Positions 1 through 8,480 of a DNA stretch of 64,000 bases are shown here, one piece after another. Within the stretch, counting starts at the first letter, position 1, and every line of letters starts with the position of its first letter. A program made the position numbers and the translations under genes. The DNA comes from Asanoa sp. WMMD1127 (GTDB taxonomy: Bacteria; Actinomycetota; Actinomycetes; Mycobacteriales; Micromonosporaceae). The notes below the pieces were generated by a model that saw nothing but the letters and a program-made list of their open reading frames with translations, was not told the DNA's origin and made no database searches. The stretch spans positions 6,014,001 through 6,078,000 of the forward strand of contig NZ_JARUBP010000001.1 of assembly GCF_029626225.1 (NCBI RefSeq), written 5' to 3'.

Positions 1-1
1 C

Positions 2-259
2 GGCGCCACCCGGCGGCACGTGCTGGCCGTGGTGATCTGCGAAGCTGGCATCGTGACGCTCACCGGGCTGGTCCTCGCCGCCGTGGTCGCGGCCGTGACG
101 GTCACGCCGATCGTGCGCACGGCGCTGGGCGCGTGGCCCTACGTGCCGCCGGCCACGCTGGCCCTGGGCGTCCTCGCCACCGCCGCGGTGGTCGCCGCCG
201 GCACGGTGCTGCCCGCCGCGCTGCTCACCCGGGGCCGCCCCGTCGAGGCCGTCGGTTGA
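2..259 (+). CDS. FtsX-like ABC transporter permease, C-terminal fragment
   Basis: The reading frame is open from the window edge to a TGA at 257-259, so only the last 85 or so residues are present. They hold two hydrophobic segments separated by a short charged turn, ending in a Leu-Leu-Thr-Arg-Gly-Arg-Pro-Val-Glu-Ala-Val-Gly tail typical of FtsX/MacB-type permeases of lipid or peptide exporters (family knowledge). The stop overlaps the TTG start of the following sensor kinase, so the pair is probably translationally coupled. ABC exporter plus two-component system is a frequent envelope-stress or antimicrobial-peptide arrangement, but the substrate cannot be read from this fragment. Confidence 0.7.
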   Translation, partial: GATRRHVLAVVICEAGIVTLTGLVLAAVVAAVTVTPIVRTALGAWPYVPPATLALGVLATAAVVAAGTVLPAALLTRGRPVEAVG

Positions 260-1473
260 CGGCGGTCCTGCTCGCCCCGTTCACCGGCCGCACGTGGCGG
301 ATGGTCGGCTACGCGTACGCCAGCCTGCTCCTCGCCGCCCCCGCCGTGCTCGTGCCGGCGGCCCTGCTGGTCGCGGCCCCGCTGGCGCTGACCGTGATCG
401 GGCTGCCGCTCCTGGTCGGATTGCTGCTGCTGGCCCGCCACCTGCCCGGCTGGTTCGGTGCGGTGGCCCGCCCGCTGCTCGGCTGGGACCTGCCGCCGCC
501 ACCGCCGCTGGAGGGCCGCACGGTGGTCGCCCGGGCGCGGGAGGTGCTGGTCGACGACCGGGCCTGGCGAGCCGCGGTGTACGCGTTCGTCAAGGCGCCG
601 CTGGCCTTCGTCACCGCCTACCTGACCCTGCTCGGCACCGTCTTCGGCGTCGCGCTGCTGACCTCGCCGGCGTGGTGGTCAGCGGGCGAGCTCGCAGAGC
701 TGGGTGTCGACCGGCGGCTCGACACGGCGTACGTGGTGGCGATCGGCGTGGCCGCCTTGTTCGTCTTCCCGTGGGTGCTGCGCGGCCTGGTCGCCGTCGA
801 CCGGAGCCTGGCCACCCTGCTGCTCGGCCGCGGGCGCGCCGCCGAGCGGATCGACGAGCTCGTCACCAGCCGGGCGGCGCTGACCGCCGACGCGGCCACC
901 ACCCTGCGCCGGCTGGAACGCGACCTGCACGACGGCACCCAGGCCCGGTTGGTGGCGCTGGGCATGACGCTCGGGCGGATCGAGAAGCGGCTGGGCCCCG
1001 CCGACGGGGAGGCGGCCGAGCTGGTCGACGGAGCACGCGCGGCGGTGACGGACGCGCTCGACGAGTTGCGGGAGATCGTCCGGGGCATCCACCCGCCGGC
1101 TCTGGACGCCGGGCTGCCGACCGCGCTGGGCACGCTCGCCGCCCGCAGCGGCCTGCCGGTGTCGGTGTCGGTCGCCCTGGACCGGCCACCACCGCCGGAC
1201 GCGGCCGCCACCCTCTATTTCACGGCGGCCGAGCTGCTCAGCAACGCCACCCGGCACGCGGGCGCCAGCACGGTGCGGCTGTCGCTCACGTCCGCCGACG
1301 GTTGGATACGGTTGGTCGTGACCGACGACGGCCGCGGCGGCGCGGCACCCTCCACAATGGGCTCCGGCCTGCGCGGCCTGATCGCCCGCGCCCAGGCCCT
1401 CGACGGCCGCCTCGACGTGACCAGCCCCGACGGCGGCCCGACCACCGTCACGATGACCCTGCCGGCGGCCTGA
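256..1473 (+). CDS. Sensor histidine kinase (NarL-type, HisKA_3)
   Basis: A 405-residue membrane sensor kinase. The N-terminal half carries hydrophobic segments (about residues 16-65 and 110-190) matching the putative-sensor domain common in actinobacterial kinases. The dimerisation helix follows, with the motif ERDLHDGTQ; its phosphoacceptor is His225. A HATPase_c domain with an ELLSNATRH N-box and DDGRGG/GSGLRGL G-boxes completes it. I chose TTG at 256 because it overlaps the stop of the upstream permease gene and keeps the APFTGRTWR segment usual at the N-terminus; ATG at 301 is the alternative. The response regulator follows after one base, so kinase and regulator form an operon, probably monitoring the ABC exporter or its substrate. 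Confidence 0.85.
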   Translation: MTAVLLAPFTGRTWRMVGYAYASLLLAAPAVLVPAALLVAAPLALTVIGLPLLVGLLLLARHLPGWFGAVARPLLGWDLPPPPPLEGRTVVARAREVLVDDRAWRAAVYAFVKAPLAFVTAYLTLLGTVFGVALLTSPAWWSAGELAELGVDRRLDTAYVVAIGVAALFVFPWVLRGLVAVDRSLATLLLGRGRAAERIDELVTSRAALTADAATTLRRLERDLHDGTQARLVALGMTLGRIEKRLGPADGEAAELVDGARAAVTDALDELREIVRGIHPPALDAGLPTALGTLAARSGLPVSVSVALDRPPPPDAAATLYFTAAELLSNATRHAGASTVRLSLTSADGWIRLVVTDDGRGGAAPSTMGSGLRGLIARAQALDGRLDVTSPDGGPTTVTMTLPAA

Positions 1474-1474
1474 C

Positions 1475-2128
1475 ATGCGGGTGGTGATCGCGGAGGACAA
1501 CGCCCTGATGCGCGACGGCATGGCGGCCCTGCTGACCGACCACGAGGTCTCGGTGGTGGCCACGGTGGCGGACGCGGCCGGCCTGGTGGCCGCGGTCGAT
1601 ACGCACCGGCCGGACGTGGCCATCGTCGACGTGCGCATGCCGCCGACCTTCACGGACGAAGGCGTACGGGCCGCGATCGCCATCCGCGCCGCCCACCCGG
1701 CCGTCGGCGTGCTGGTGTTCTCACAGTGGGTCGAGACGGTGTACGCGCACCAACTGCTCCGCGACCACCCGGAGCGCGTGGGCTACCTGCTGAAGGACCG
1801 CATCGTCAGCACGGCCGCCTTCCTGGACGCCCTGCACCGCATAGCCGACGGCGGCGTGGCCCTGGACCCGGAGGTGATCCGGCAGCTGCTGTCGGCGCCC
1901 ACTGTGGACGCCGGCCTGGCCCGACTCACGGCGCGGGAGCGGGAGATCCTGGCCCTGGTGGCGGAGGGCCGCTCCAACACGGCCATCGCCGCTGACCTGC
2001 ACCTGGCGAGCCGCAGCGTCGAGAAGCACGTGACCGCCATCTTCACGAAACTCGACCTGCCGCCGACAACGGAGGACCACCGCCGCGTCCGCGCGGTCCT
2101 ACGCTTCCTGGACGCCCAGCCACGCTGA
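1475..2128 (+). CDS. NarL/LuxR-family response regulator
   Basis: A 217-residue two-component regulator. The receiver domain (1-120) has the acidic pair ED at 7-8, phosphoacceptor Asp52 in VDVRMPP and a conserved Lys in the YLLKDR loop. The C-terminal LuxR helix-turn-helix (about 149-195) reads LTAREREILALV followed by SRSVEKHVTAIFTKL. It starts one base after the stop of the adjacent histidine kinase, which is almost certainly its partner. It probably regulates the exporter genes upstream, since the order permease-kinase-regulator is a common self-regulating unit; that target is inference. Confidence 0.9.
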   Translation: MRVVIAEDNALMRDGMAALLTDHEVSVVATVADAAGLVAAVDTHRPDVAIVDVRMPPTFTDEGVRAAIAIRAAHPAVGVLVFSQWVETVYAHQLLRDHPERVGYLLKDRIVSTAAFLDALHRIADGGVALDPEVIRQLLSAPTVDAGLARLTAREREILALVAEGRSNTAIAADLHLASRSVEKHVTAIFTKLDLPPTTEDHRRVRAVLRFLDAQPR

Positions 2129-2132
2129 GAAG

Positions 2133-2279
2133 CCGGTCCCGGTCGCTGATCGCGTCAACTTTGGAGCTGGGCTTACCGCGGTCTACCGGACTCGGCTCGT
2201 CAGATACCCGTTTCACCGCCCGCAGGTGCATCGCGTCGATACTGGCTCGCGACCAGTCGATCTGGTCTGCGGCGCCGAC
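2133..2279 (-). pseudogene. IS5-family transposase remnant
   Basis: Read on the minus strand, these 49 codons resemble the middle of IS5/IS427-group DDE transposases: AADQIDWSRASIDA, then a degenerate stretch, then SPVDRGKPSSK and an Asp-rich tail. The family consensus at this place is approximately DWSRA-VDASHVRAL-GPSPVDRGKPGSKHHLI, so several key residues are changed. No start codon, no other catalytic blocks and no terminal inverted repeats are visible. The fragment abuts the 3' end of the response regulator gene. The rest of the 2129-2406 spacer holds nothing I recognise. Confidence 0.6.
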
Positions 2280-2406
2280 GGCCGGACCGGTCCGCCGTGG
2301 GGGGTGACCACGGTCGGGCAGAGTCGGCGAGTTGCCGCCCTGCCGCTGTGCGGGTTGACCAGGCCGGACCGTCGGCAGCCGTGATCGCGTAACATCGTCG
2401 GCTGTC

Positions 2407-3054
2407 CTACAGCGCCGCGATCGCCTCGGGGATCGGGGTGTCGCCGCCCGTCAGTTCGAACTGGCGACGGACCGCCAGGTTGCCCGTGACGACGGCGGCC
2501 AGGGACGCGGCGACGTCGGCGCGGGGGATGCTGCTGCGGGTCACCGTTTCGGCGACCGTCACCTTGCCCGTGCCGGGCTTGTCGGTGAAGCCGTCCGGGC
2601 GCAGGATCGTCCACTCCAGATCGGTGCCGCGGACCGCCGCGTCGGCCGCGCTCTTGGCCTCCAGGTAGACCTCGAAGTCGTCGTCCAGCGACGGGTCGAA
2701 GTCGTCGGCGCCGATCGCGGACAGCAGCACGTAGCGGCGTACGCCGGCCGTCTCCGCCGCGCGGGCCAGGAGGATCGCCGCGTCCCGGTCGACCGTCCAC
2801 TTGCGGGCCGGGCCACTGCCCGGGCCCGCGCCCGCCGCGAAGACCACCGCGTCCGCGCCCATGAGGGCCGCGGCGACCTCGTCGCGGGTCGCCCGTTCCA
2901 GGTCGAGGACGACCGGCTCGGCGCCGGTGGCGACCACGTCGTCCGTCTGGGCGGCGTTGCGGAAGATGGCGACGGGGGTGTGCCCGGCGTCGGCGAGCTG
3001 CCGGCTGAGCAGCCGGGCCACCTGGCCGTGGCCGCCGGCGATGACGATCCTCAT
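2407..3054 (-). CDS. NAD(P)-binding atypical SDR (NmrA/YwnB-like)
   Basis: A 215-residue Rossmann-fold protein that starts with the dinucleotide-binding glycine motif GGHGQVARL at 7-15 and contains the AVVFAAGAGPGSG segment and a YVLLSAIGAD strand typical of atypical short-chain dehydrogenases of the NAD(P)H-binding (PF13460) group. These proteins lack the Tyr-x3-Lys catalytic pair and act as redox sensors or epimerase-like enzymes; no substrate can be assigned. It follows the AraC-type gene on the same strand with a 10-bp gap, so the two are probably cotranscribed with the AraC gene first. Confidence 0.8.
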   Translation of the reverse strand: MRIVIAGGHGQVARLLSRQLADAGHTPVAIFRNAAQTDDVVATGAEPVVLDLERATRDEVAAALMGADAVVFAAGAGPGSGPARKWTVDRDAAILLARAAETAGVRRYVLLSAIGADDFDPSLDDDFEVYLEAKSAADAAVRGTDLEWTILRPDGFTDKPGTGKVTVAETVTRSSIPRADVAASLAAVVTGNLAVRRQFELTGGDTPIPEAIAAL

Positions 3055-3064
3055 ACCCGCGACG

Positions 3065-3850
3065 CTACGCCTGACCCGGCTGCGCGCGGGCGTAGCGGGC
3101 CGGTGGCTCGCCGACCACGGCGGTGAAGTCGCGGGTCAGGTGGGCCTGGTCGGCATAGCCGAGGCGGGCGGCCAGGGCGGCCACGTCGAGGCCGTCGCCC
3201 TGGGCCGAGGCGGCGGCCGCGGCCTCGTGCAGCCGGTAGCGGCGGATCACCCACTTCGGCCCGACGCCCACGTGCTCGGCGAAGAGGCGCTGCATCCGGC
3301 GGGCGCCGATGCCGAACGCGTCGACGAGATGGTCGACCCGGGTGATCGTCGAGTCGTCGGCGGCCCGGGCCATGATCGCCTCCACCGTCTCGGCGACCGG
3401 GTCGGGCGCGGTCGGGGCCTGCGCGACCAGGAAGCGGTCCAGCAGCGCGGTCGCGGCCGCGTCGTCAGCGGCGAGGATCTCCGCGGCAGGCACGCCGGCG
3501 CCGAACACCTCCTCGACCCGCAGCGACCGGTCCGTGATCGTCGCGACGGGGGCGCCGAGGAACGGCCGGAAGCCGGTCGCCCGGAACCGCGCGCCGAACA
3601 CCCGGCCCACGCCCGACAGCACCTCGGTGAAGCGGCCGCGCGGCACACCGGTGACCCGGCACCGGCCGGGCAGGAACGTCATGTTCACCGCCGGGTACGG
3701 GAGCACCCGCTGCTCGTGCGGCGCCCGCCCCCGCAGGTCCCAGTGGATGACCCAGTAGTGCGCCACGAACGGCGCGAGCGCGGCGGCCGGCGGCCGGGTG
3801 CTGAACCGGAACGCCTGGTGCGCCCGCCCGGCGTGCAGGATTCCCGGCAT
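3065..3850 (-). CDS. AraC-family transcriptional regulator
   Basis: A 261-residue regulator. The N-terminal sensor part (about 10-145) starts with the RPPAAALAPFVAHYW pattern of the AraC-like DUF6597 sensor. The C-terminal DNA-binding part (about 160-255) has two helix-turn-helix elements, the second reading LAARLGYADQAHLTRDF and ending in the usual GxxPxxYxR motif. The NAD(P)-binding gene lies immediately downstream, and the TIGR03086 gene starts divergently 63 bp away, so it may regulate one or both. The effector is unknown. Confidence 0.85.
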   Translation of the reverse strand: MPGILHAGRAHQAFRFSTRPPAAALAPFVAHYWVIHWDLRGRAPHEQRVLPYPAVNMTFLPGRCRVTGVPRGRFTEVLSGVGRVFGARFRATGFRPFLGAPVATITDRSLRVEEVFGAGVPAAEILAADDAAATALLDRFLVAQAPTAPDPVAETVEAIMARAADDSTITRVDHLVDAFGIGARRMQRLFAEHVGVGPKWVIRRYRLHEAAAAASAQGDGLDVAALAARLGYADQAHLTRDFTAVVGEPPARYARAQPGQA

Positions 3851-3913
3851 CGGCCCAGCGTATGTCGCGTTTGTTCAAGCCTCCCCGGCACCCGGAGCCC
3901 TAGCGTGGGCCAC

Positions 3914-4489
3914 ATGCAGTTCGACACCGTGATCTCCCACGCCGCCCGGCAGACCGGGGCGGTCCTCCGCGACGTCCAGGCCGGTCAGCTCGCCGCGCCC
4001 ACGCCCTGCGTCGACTGGGACGTCCGCACGCTGGTCAACCACGTGCTCCAGGTCGGGACGGCGCTGGCGCTGGCGGCCCGGGGCGGTCCGGTGCCCAGCG
4101 AGCTGTGGACCACGGAGCTCGTCGACGACAGCTTCGCCGAACGGTTCGCCGCGGACGCCGACGCCGCGGCGGCCGGCTGGGCGGTCGCCCCGGCGGCCCC
4201 GATCACCTTCGGCGCGTACGAGATGCCGCCCGCGACCGTCGCCTCGATGCTGGCCACCGACCTGACCATCCACGGCTGGGACCTGGCCCGCGCGACCGGC
4301 CAGGACTACCGGCCGGACCCGTCGGCGGTGGACCTGAGCACCCGGTTCATGACCGAGATGGGGGAGCAGGGGCGGGCGATGGGCGCGTTCGGCGGGCCGG
4401 TCCCGGTGGCGCCGGACGCCGGGGCGTTCGCGGCGGTCCTGGCGGCCAGCGGGCGCGACCCGGAGTGGCGGCCGGGTTCCGCTCCCTGA
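3914..4489 (+). CDS. TIGR03086-family DinB/maleylpyruvate-isomerase-like protein
   Basis: A 191-residue soluble protein of the mycothiol-dependent/DinB-like four-helix superfamily. The N-terminus has CVDWDVRTLVNHV, in which His supplies one of the metal ligands, and the middle has LTIHGWDLARATG, carrying a second conserved His. This matches TIGR03086 metal-binding proteins, whose substrates are mostly unknown. ATG at 3914 gives the normal family length. It is divergent from the AraC gene, and its stop codon overlaps the palindromic operator of the downstream glucanase gene. Confidence 0.75.
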   Translation: MQFDTVISHAARQTGAVLRDVQAGQLAAPTPCVDWDVRTLVNHVLQVGTALALAARGGPVPSELWTTELVDDSFAERFAADADAAAAGWAVAPAAPITFGAYEMPPATVASMLATDLTIHGWDLARATGQDYRPDPSAVDLSTRFMTEMGEQGRAMGAFGGPVPVAPDAGAFAAVLAASGRDPEWRPGSAP

Positions 4490-4499
4490 GAGCGCTCTC
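4488..4499. promoter_or_regulatory. LacI-type operator GAGAGCGCTCTC
   Basis: A perfect 12-bp palindrome centred on CG, 88 bp before the GH81 glucanase start and overlapping the stop of the upstream gene. It matches the general form of CebR/CelR-type operators that control glycoside hydrolases in actinobacteria (family knowledge). Glucan-oligosaccharide-responsive repression of the glucanase is inferred. No LacI gene is adjacent, so the repressor would act in trans. Confidence 0.6.
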
Positions 4500-4586
4500 T
4501 CACGGGCTGAGAGGCCATTGACATCTGCCGCTGGGTTTGGTGACCTGCTCAGCAACAGAACGCCCCCGACCGTCCCCGGAGGCTCC

Positions 4587-7553
4587 ATGAAACCGTTCTC
4601 TCGCCGGGCCCGTGCGTCCGCGGCCGTGCTGGCCGTGGCGCTCGTGAGCACCGTGCTCTCCTTCACCATGCTCGACCGGGCCGGCGCCGCACCCCTGGGC
4701 GCCGGCAGCTACGCCACCACCCGTCCGGCCGGCGCCGCGGCCCCCGTGGCCTGCGCCGGCGTGTCCGCCAACCCCCGCCTCTACGTCACCGCCAACGCCC
4801 CGGCCGGCGCGGTGCCGACCAACGACTGGTGGTCGTCGCTGCTCTACAAGCGCGACAACGTCGGCTGCCAGTACTCCGCGCCCCTGCACGCGCACCCGAT
4901 GTCGTTCCAGCCGGGCGCCGACGGCCTCGGCGTCTCCTACACCACCACGCCGTCGATCTCCGGCACGCCGACGACCGTGGGGGAGTACCACTACTCGTAC
5001 AGCCGGGAGTTCACCCTCGGTGTCGCCGGGCTCAGCTCGCCCGACGTGAAGGTGGACGGCTGGACCGACTGGACGGTCTCGCCCTACTGGTCCGGCAACG
5101 GGCGCACGCTGCGGGCCACCATCGGGCACGGGCTGCCGTTCGTGTACGCCCAGGTGACCGGCGGCAACGCCCAGCTCGGCTTCCCGGGCACGCCGGCGGT
5201 CTGGCTCAACTCCGGCAACCGGGTCGGCTTCACCATGCGCGGGCACGACTACGTCGCCTACGCGCCGGCCGGGGCCGCCTGGACCGTCAGCGGCACGACC
5301 ATCACGTCCACATTGGCCGGTCGCGGCTACTACTCGGTGGCGCTGCTGCCCACCACGACCTCGACGCCGGCCGCCGAGCGCACCGCGCTGGCCGACAGCT
5401 GGGCCGCGTACGCACACCGGCACGTCACCGGCACCACGGTGAGCTGGGCCTACAACCAGTCCACCAGCACCGTCAACGCCACCTACGCGTTCACCACCAC
5501 CGCGCGCGAGGGCGCCGGCGGTGGCACCGTGGTGAGCCTCTACCCGCACCAGTGGAAGAACCTGGCGTCCGGCACGCCGATCTCGCCGACCTACGTGTCG
5601 GCCCGCGGTCCGATGCGGACACTGGTCGGCGTCTCCTCGTTCACCACCGCCACGCGCTTCAACGGCGTGCTGCCCGAGGTCCCGGCCGTCGCCACGTCGA
5701 CCGGCGGCGACCTGACCACCCTCGGCACGTTGCTGGACCAGGTGGCCAACGGCGACCCGATGGCCGGCGTCGGCAACGACACCTACTGGACCGGCAAGGG
5801 TCTCGGCCGGGCCGCGCGCCTCGCCGAGATCGCCGACCAGCTCGGCCGCACCGCGCAGCGCGACCGCATGCTGGCCGCCATCCGCACCCGGCTCACCGAC
5901 TGGTTCACCGCCTCGCCGGGCAAGACCCAACGGGTCTTCGCGTACGACGGCGCCTGGGGCACGCTGGTCGGCTACCCGGCCTCGTACGGGTCGGACACCG
6001 AGCTCAACGACCACCACTTCCACTACGGCTACTTCATCGCGGCGGCCGCCACCCTGGCCCGGTTCGACCCCGGCTGGGCGGCCCAGTCGCAGTACGGCGC
6101 GATGGTCAACCTGTTGATCCGCGACGCCAACAGCTGGCAGCGGACCGACCCGATGTTCCCGTTCCTGCGCGACTTCGACATCTACGCCGGTCACGACTGG
6201 GCCTCCGGCCACGCCGCGTTCGGCGCCGGCAACAACCAGGAGTCGTCGTCGGAGGGGATGAACTTCGCCAACGCCCTGATCCAGTGGGGCATCGCGACGG
6301 GCCAGACCGCGATCCGCGACGCCGGCCTGTTCATCTACACCACCCAGGCCCAGGCCATCCAGGAGTACTGGTTCGACTCGTCCGACACCAACTACCCGGC
6401 CGCGTTCGGGCACAGCACCGTCGGCATGGTCTGGGGCGACGGCGGCGCGTACGCCACCTGGTTCAGCGGCGAGCCCGAGATGATCCAGGGCATCAACCTG
6501 CTGCCCATCACCGGCGGCTCGCTCTATCTGGGCCAGCGGCCGTCCTATGTGAACACCAACTGGGACGAGCTGGTCCGCAACAACGGCGGGCAACCGACGG
6601 TGTGGCAGGACGTGCTCTGGTCGTTCCGGGCACTCGGGGCCAACGGGGCCGGTGACGCCGCGCTGGCGGCGCTGCGGGCCAACCCCAACTACCCGCCGGA
6701 GGACGGCGAGACGCGGGCCCACACGTTCCACTGGGTGCGCAACGTCGCCGCGCTCGGCACCGTCGACACCACCGTCACCGCGGACACGCCGTTGCACGCG
6801 GTGTTCACCAAGAACGGCGCCCGCACCTATGTGGCGACCAACGTGTCGGCGAACCCGCTGACCGTCCGCTTCTCCGACGGCCGCACGCTGACCGTGCCGG
6901 CGGGGCGGACCGCCACCACCGGCGCGTTCACCTGGAGCGGCGGCGGCGGGGTGGCGAACCCACCCACCGGCGAGCCGAGCAACCCGCCGACCAGCAACCC
7001 ACCGACCAGCAACCCACCGACCGGTGAGCCGAGTAACCCGCCGACCAGCAACCCGCCGGTGGGCTCCAACCGGCTGTTCGTGCGCTCCGGCGGCCTGCTC
7101 TCCACGTCGGCCGGCGGCGGCGCGGCCACCGTCACGCTGGCGGCGGCCAACGGCAACTGGGACGGCACACCGCACAACCCGGCGACGTTCAACCTGTGCG
7201 GGCTGCGCGGGCCGGTCAGCGGGGCCACGGCGTTCCAGCTGCACGTCGACGCCGGTGGCGCCGTCGCGCAGGGTGTCCAGGCCCGGGTCTCCTACGACCC
7301 CAACGGCACGGGGAGCTTCAGCCGGGTGGAGACCTACCACTACTTCGCCACGGATCCGGTGCCCGGCACCGAGTCCTACACGCAGGCGGTCGGGCTGCGC
7401 TCGTCGTCGGGCACGTTGGCCGCGATGAACGGCGGCTGCGTGCGGCTGGAGGTCTGGAACGCGATCGGCAACGCGTCGACGACGATCCGGGTCGACGCGA
7501 CCAGCACCGAAGGGCGGCAGTCGACGGTCACGGCGCCGTTCACCGTCTCCTGA
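4587..7553 (+). CDS. Secreted GH81 endo-1,3-beta-glucanase with C-terminal glucan-binding-like domain
   Basis: A 988-residue extracellular laminarinase that hydrolyses internal beta-1,3-glucan bonds, for example in fungal walls. The signal peptide runs to about AGAAP. The GH81 catalytic region (about 40-770) includes NDWWSSL, the hallmark ELNDHHFHYGYF with Asp475, and NNQESSSEGMNF with Glu552 and Glu556, the expected acidic catalytic residues. A Pro/Thr/Ser linker with repeated NPPTSNPPTS units (about 790-825) leads to a roughly 155-residue beta-rich domain starting RLFVRSGGLLS, which resembles CBM56-type beta-1,3-glucan-binding modules. ATG at 4587 has a CCGGAGG ribosome site and begins directly at the signal peptide. 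Regulation is probably through the upstream GAGAGCGCTCTC box. Confidence 0.92.
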   Translation: MKPFSRRARASAAVLAVALVSTVLSFTMLDRAGAAPLGAGSYATTRPAGAAAPVACAGVSANPRLYVTANAPAGAVPTNDWWSSLLYKRDNVGCQYSAPLHAHPMSFQPGADGLGVSYTTTPSISGTPTTVGEYHYSYSREFTLGVAGLSSPDVKVDGWTDWTVSPYWSGNGRTLRATIGHGLPFVYAQVTGGNAQLGFPGTPAVWLNSGNRVGFTMRGHDYVAYAPAGAAWTVSGTTITSTLAGRGYYSVALLPTTTSTPAAERTALADSWAAYAHRHVTGTTVSWAYNQSTSTVNATYAFTTTAREGAGGGTVVSLYPHQWKNLASGTPISPTYVSARGPMRTLVGVSSFTTATRFNGVLPEVPAVATSTGGDLTTLGTLLDQVANGDPMAGVGNDTYWTGKGLGRAARLAEIADQLGRTAQRDRMLAAIRTRLTDWFTASPGKTQRVFAYDGAWGTLVGYPASYGSDTELNDHHFHYGYFIAAAATLARFDPGWAAQSQYGAMVNLLIRDANSWQRTDPMFPFLRDFDIYAGHDWASGHAAFGAGNNQESSSEGMNFANALIQWGIATGQTAIRDAGLFIYTTQAQAIQEYWFDSSDTNYPAAFGHSTVGMVWGDGGAYATWFSGEPEMIQGINLLPITGGSLYLGQRPSYVNTNWDELVRNNGGQPTVWQDVLWSFRALGANGAGDAALAALRANPNYPPEDGETRAHTFHWVRNVAALGTVDTTVTADTPLHAVFTKNGARTYVATNVSANPLTVRFSDGRTLTVPAGRTATTGAFTWSGGGGVANPPTGEPSNPPTSNPPTSNPPTGEPSNPPTSNPPVGSNRLFVRSGGLLSTSAGGGAATVTLAAANGNWDGTPHNPATFNLCGLRGPVSGATAFQLHVDAGGAVAQGVQARVSYDPNGTGSFSRVETYHYFATDPVPGTESYTQAVGLRSSSGTLAAMNGGCVRLEVWNAIGNASTTIRVDATSTEGRQSTVTAPFTVS

Positions 7554-7561
7554 GGAGGGTC

Positions 7562-7591
7562 GGCCGCGGCGCTCACGGCAGCGCCGCGGCC
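7562..7591. terminator. Bidirectional hairpin terminator
   Basis: A perfect 12-bp stem (GGCCGCGGCGCT with AGCGCCGCGGCC) around a 6-nt loop sits between the convergent glucanase and DUF952 genes and reaches into the last codons of the latter. There is no clear U-tract, as is usual in actinobacteria. Confidence 0.7.
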
Positions 7592-7911
7592 ACCGCCTCG
7601 TCGACCGGGATGTCGTCCCGCAGGGTGATGACGGCGACCACCGCGTGCAGCGGCATCGGCCCGTAGAGGTGCGGGAAGAGCGCGCCGCCGCGCGAGGGTT
7701 CCCAGCGCAGCTCGGAGCCGAGCACGTCCGGGTCGACGCTGAGCATCGTCAGGCCGGTCTGGCCCCCGAACACCCGGGCCGCCGTCTCCACCACCTGGTC
7801 GGCGGCGGAGAAGTGGATGAAGCCGTCGCCCTTGTCGAACTCGGAGCCCGCGTAGACGCCGGCGGCCTCGGCGGCGCGCCACTCCGCGGTGGTCAGCAGC
7901 TTGTAGATCAC
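7573..7911 (-). CDS. DUF952 domain protein
   Basis: A 112-residue protein matching DUF952 from end to end: it starts IYKLLTTAEWR and includes the GFIHFS motif with a conserved His and the MPLHAVVAV region. Family members are small cytoplasmic proteins of unknown function, structurally related to ADP-ribosyltransferase-like folds. The GTG start overlaps the stop of the upstream GNAT gene (GTGA), so it is the fourth member of the ATPase-permease-acetyltransferase operon. A common detoxification role is inferred from position only. Confidence 0.8.
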   Translation of the reverse strand: MIYKLLTTAEWRAAEAAGVYAGSEFDKGDGFIHFSAADQVVETAARVFGGQTGLTMLSVDPDVLGSELRWEPSRGGALFPHLYGPMPLHAVVAVITLRDDIPVDEAVAAALP

Positions 7912-8480
7912 GCGGAGGAGCCTACCGGCGCGGTCGGCACCCAGAAGCGCAGCTTGCCGTCGCGCTCGTCCTCCAGCACACCGCCGTTGCGCTCGATGGC
8001 CTTGCGGGAGCCGACGTTGTCGACGTCGCAGGTGACCAGCGCCGCTTGGATGCCCAGCGCGCGGGCGACGGGCCGGGCCGCGGCCAGCATGGCGGTGGCG
8101 TGCCCGCGCAGCCGGGCCGACGGCCGCACGTCGTAGCCGATGTGGCCGCCGCGGTCCAGCAGCTGCTGGTTGAGCCGGTGCCGGATGGCGAGCCGGCCCA
8201 GGTAGTCCGCGCCGTCGAGCCACCACAGCGTGGTCGAGGGCACGAAGTGCGCGGGCCGGGGCGTCTCCTCCAGCGCTTCGGCCCGCAGCGCGGCGACGTA
8301 CTCCGCGAACACGCCGGGGTCGGCCCAGCGGTCCGCGTACGTCCGGATCTCGCGGCCGATCATCGTGTCGTCGTCGGGGCCGCCGCGGCCCTCGGCCTGG
8401 AACTCGGCCATGGCGGCGAGGTAGGAGACGTGGACGTCGGTGGTGGGTGGCAGCAACGAAGGCACGCCCGATCCTGTCAT
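7908..8480 (-). CDS. GNAT-family N-acetyltransferase
   Basis: A 190-residue acetyltransferase. The acetyl-CoA signature is visible as GYDVRPSARLRGHAT (about 122-136), in place of the usual R/QxxGxG/A, followed by the ALVTCDVDNVGSRKAIERNGG segment in which Asn and the following helix are typical of GNAT enzymes acting on small molecules. The ATG overlaps the stop of the upstream permease gene (ATGA), and its own stop overlaps the GTG of the DUF952 gene. Acetylation of an exported toxin or antibiotic is possible but not shown. Confidence 0.85.
   Translation of the reverse strand: MTGSGVPSLLPPTTDVHVSYLAAMAEFQAEGRGGPDDDTMIGREIRTYADRWADPGVFAEYVAALRAEALEETPRPAHFVPSTTLWWLDGADYLGRLAIRHRLNQQLLDRGGHIGYDVRPSARLRGHATAMLAAARPVARALGIQAALVTCDVDNVGSRKAIERNGGVLEDERDGKLRFWVPTAPVGSSA

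Noticed and set aside
4500-7340. Very long minus-strand open frame opposite the GH81 gene
   Set aside because: It is antisense to a gene with clear GH81 motifs, its product is low-complexity Arg/Gly/Val-rich, and such antisense openness is expected at this GC content.
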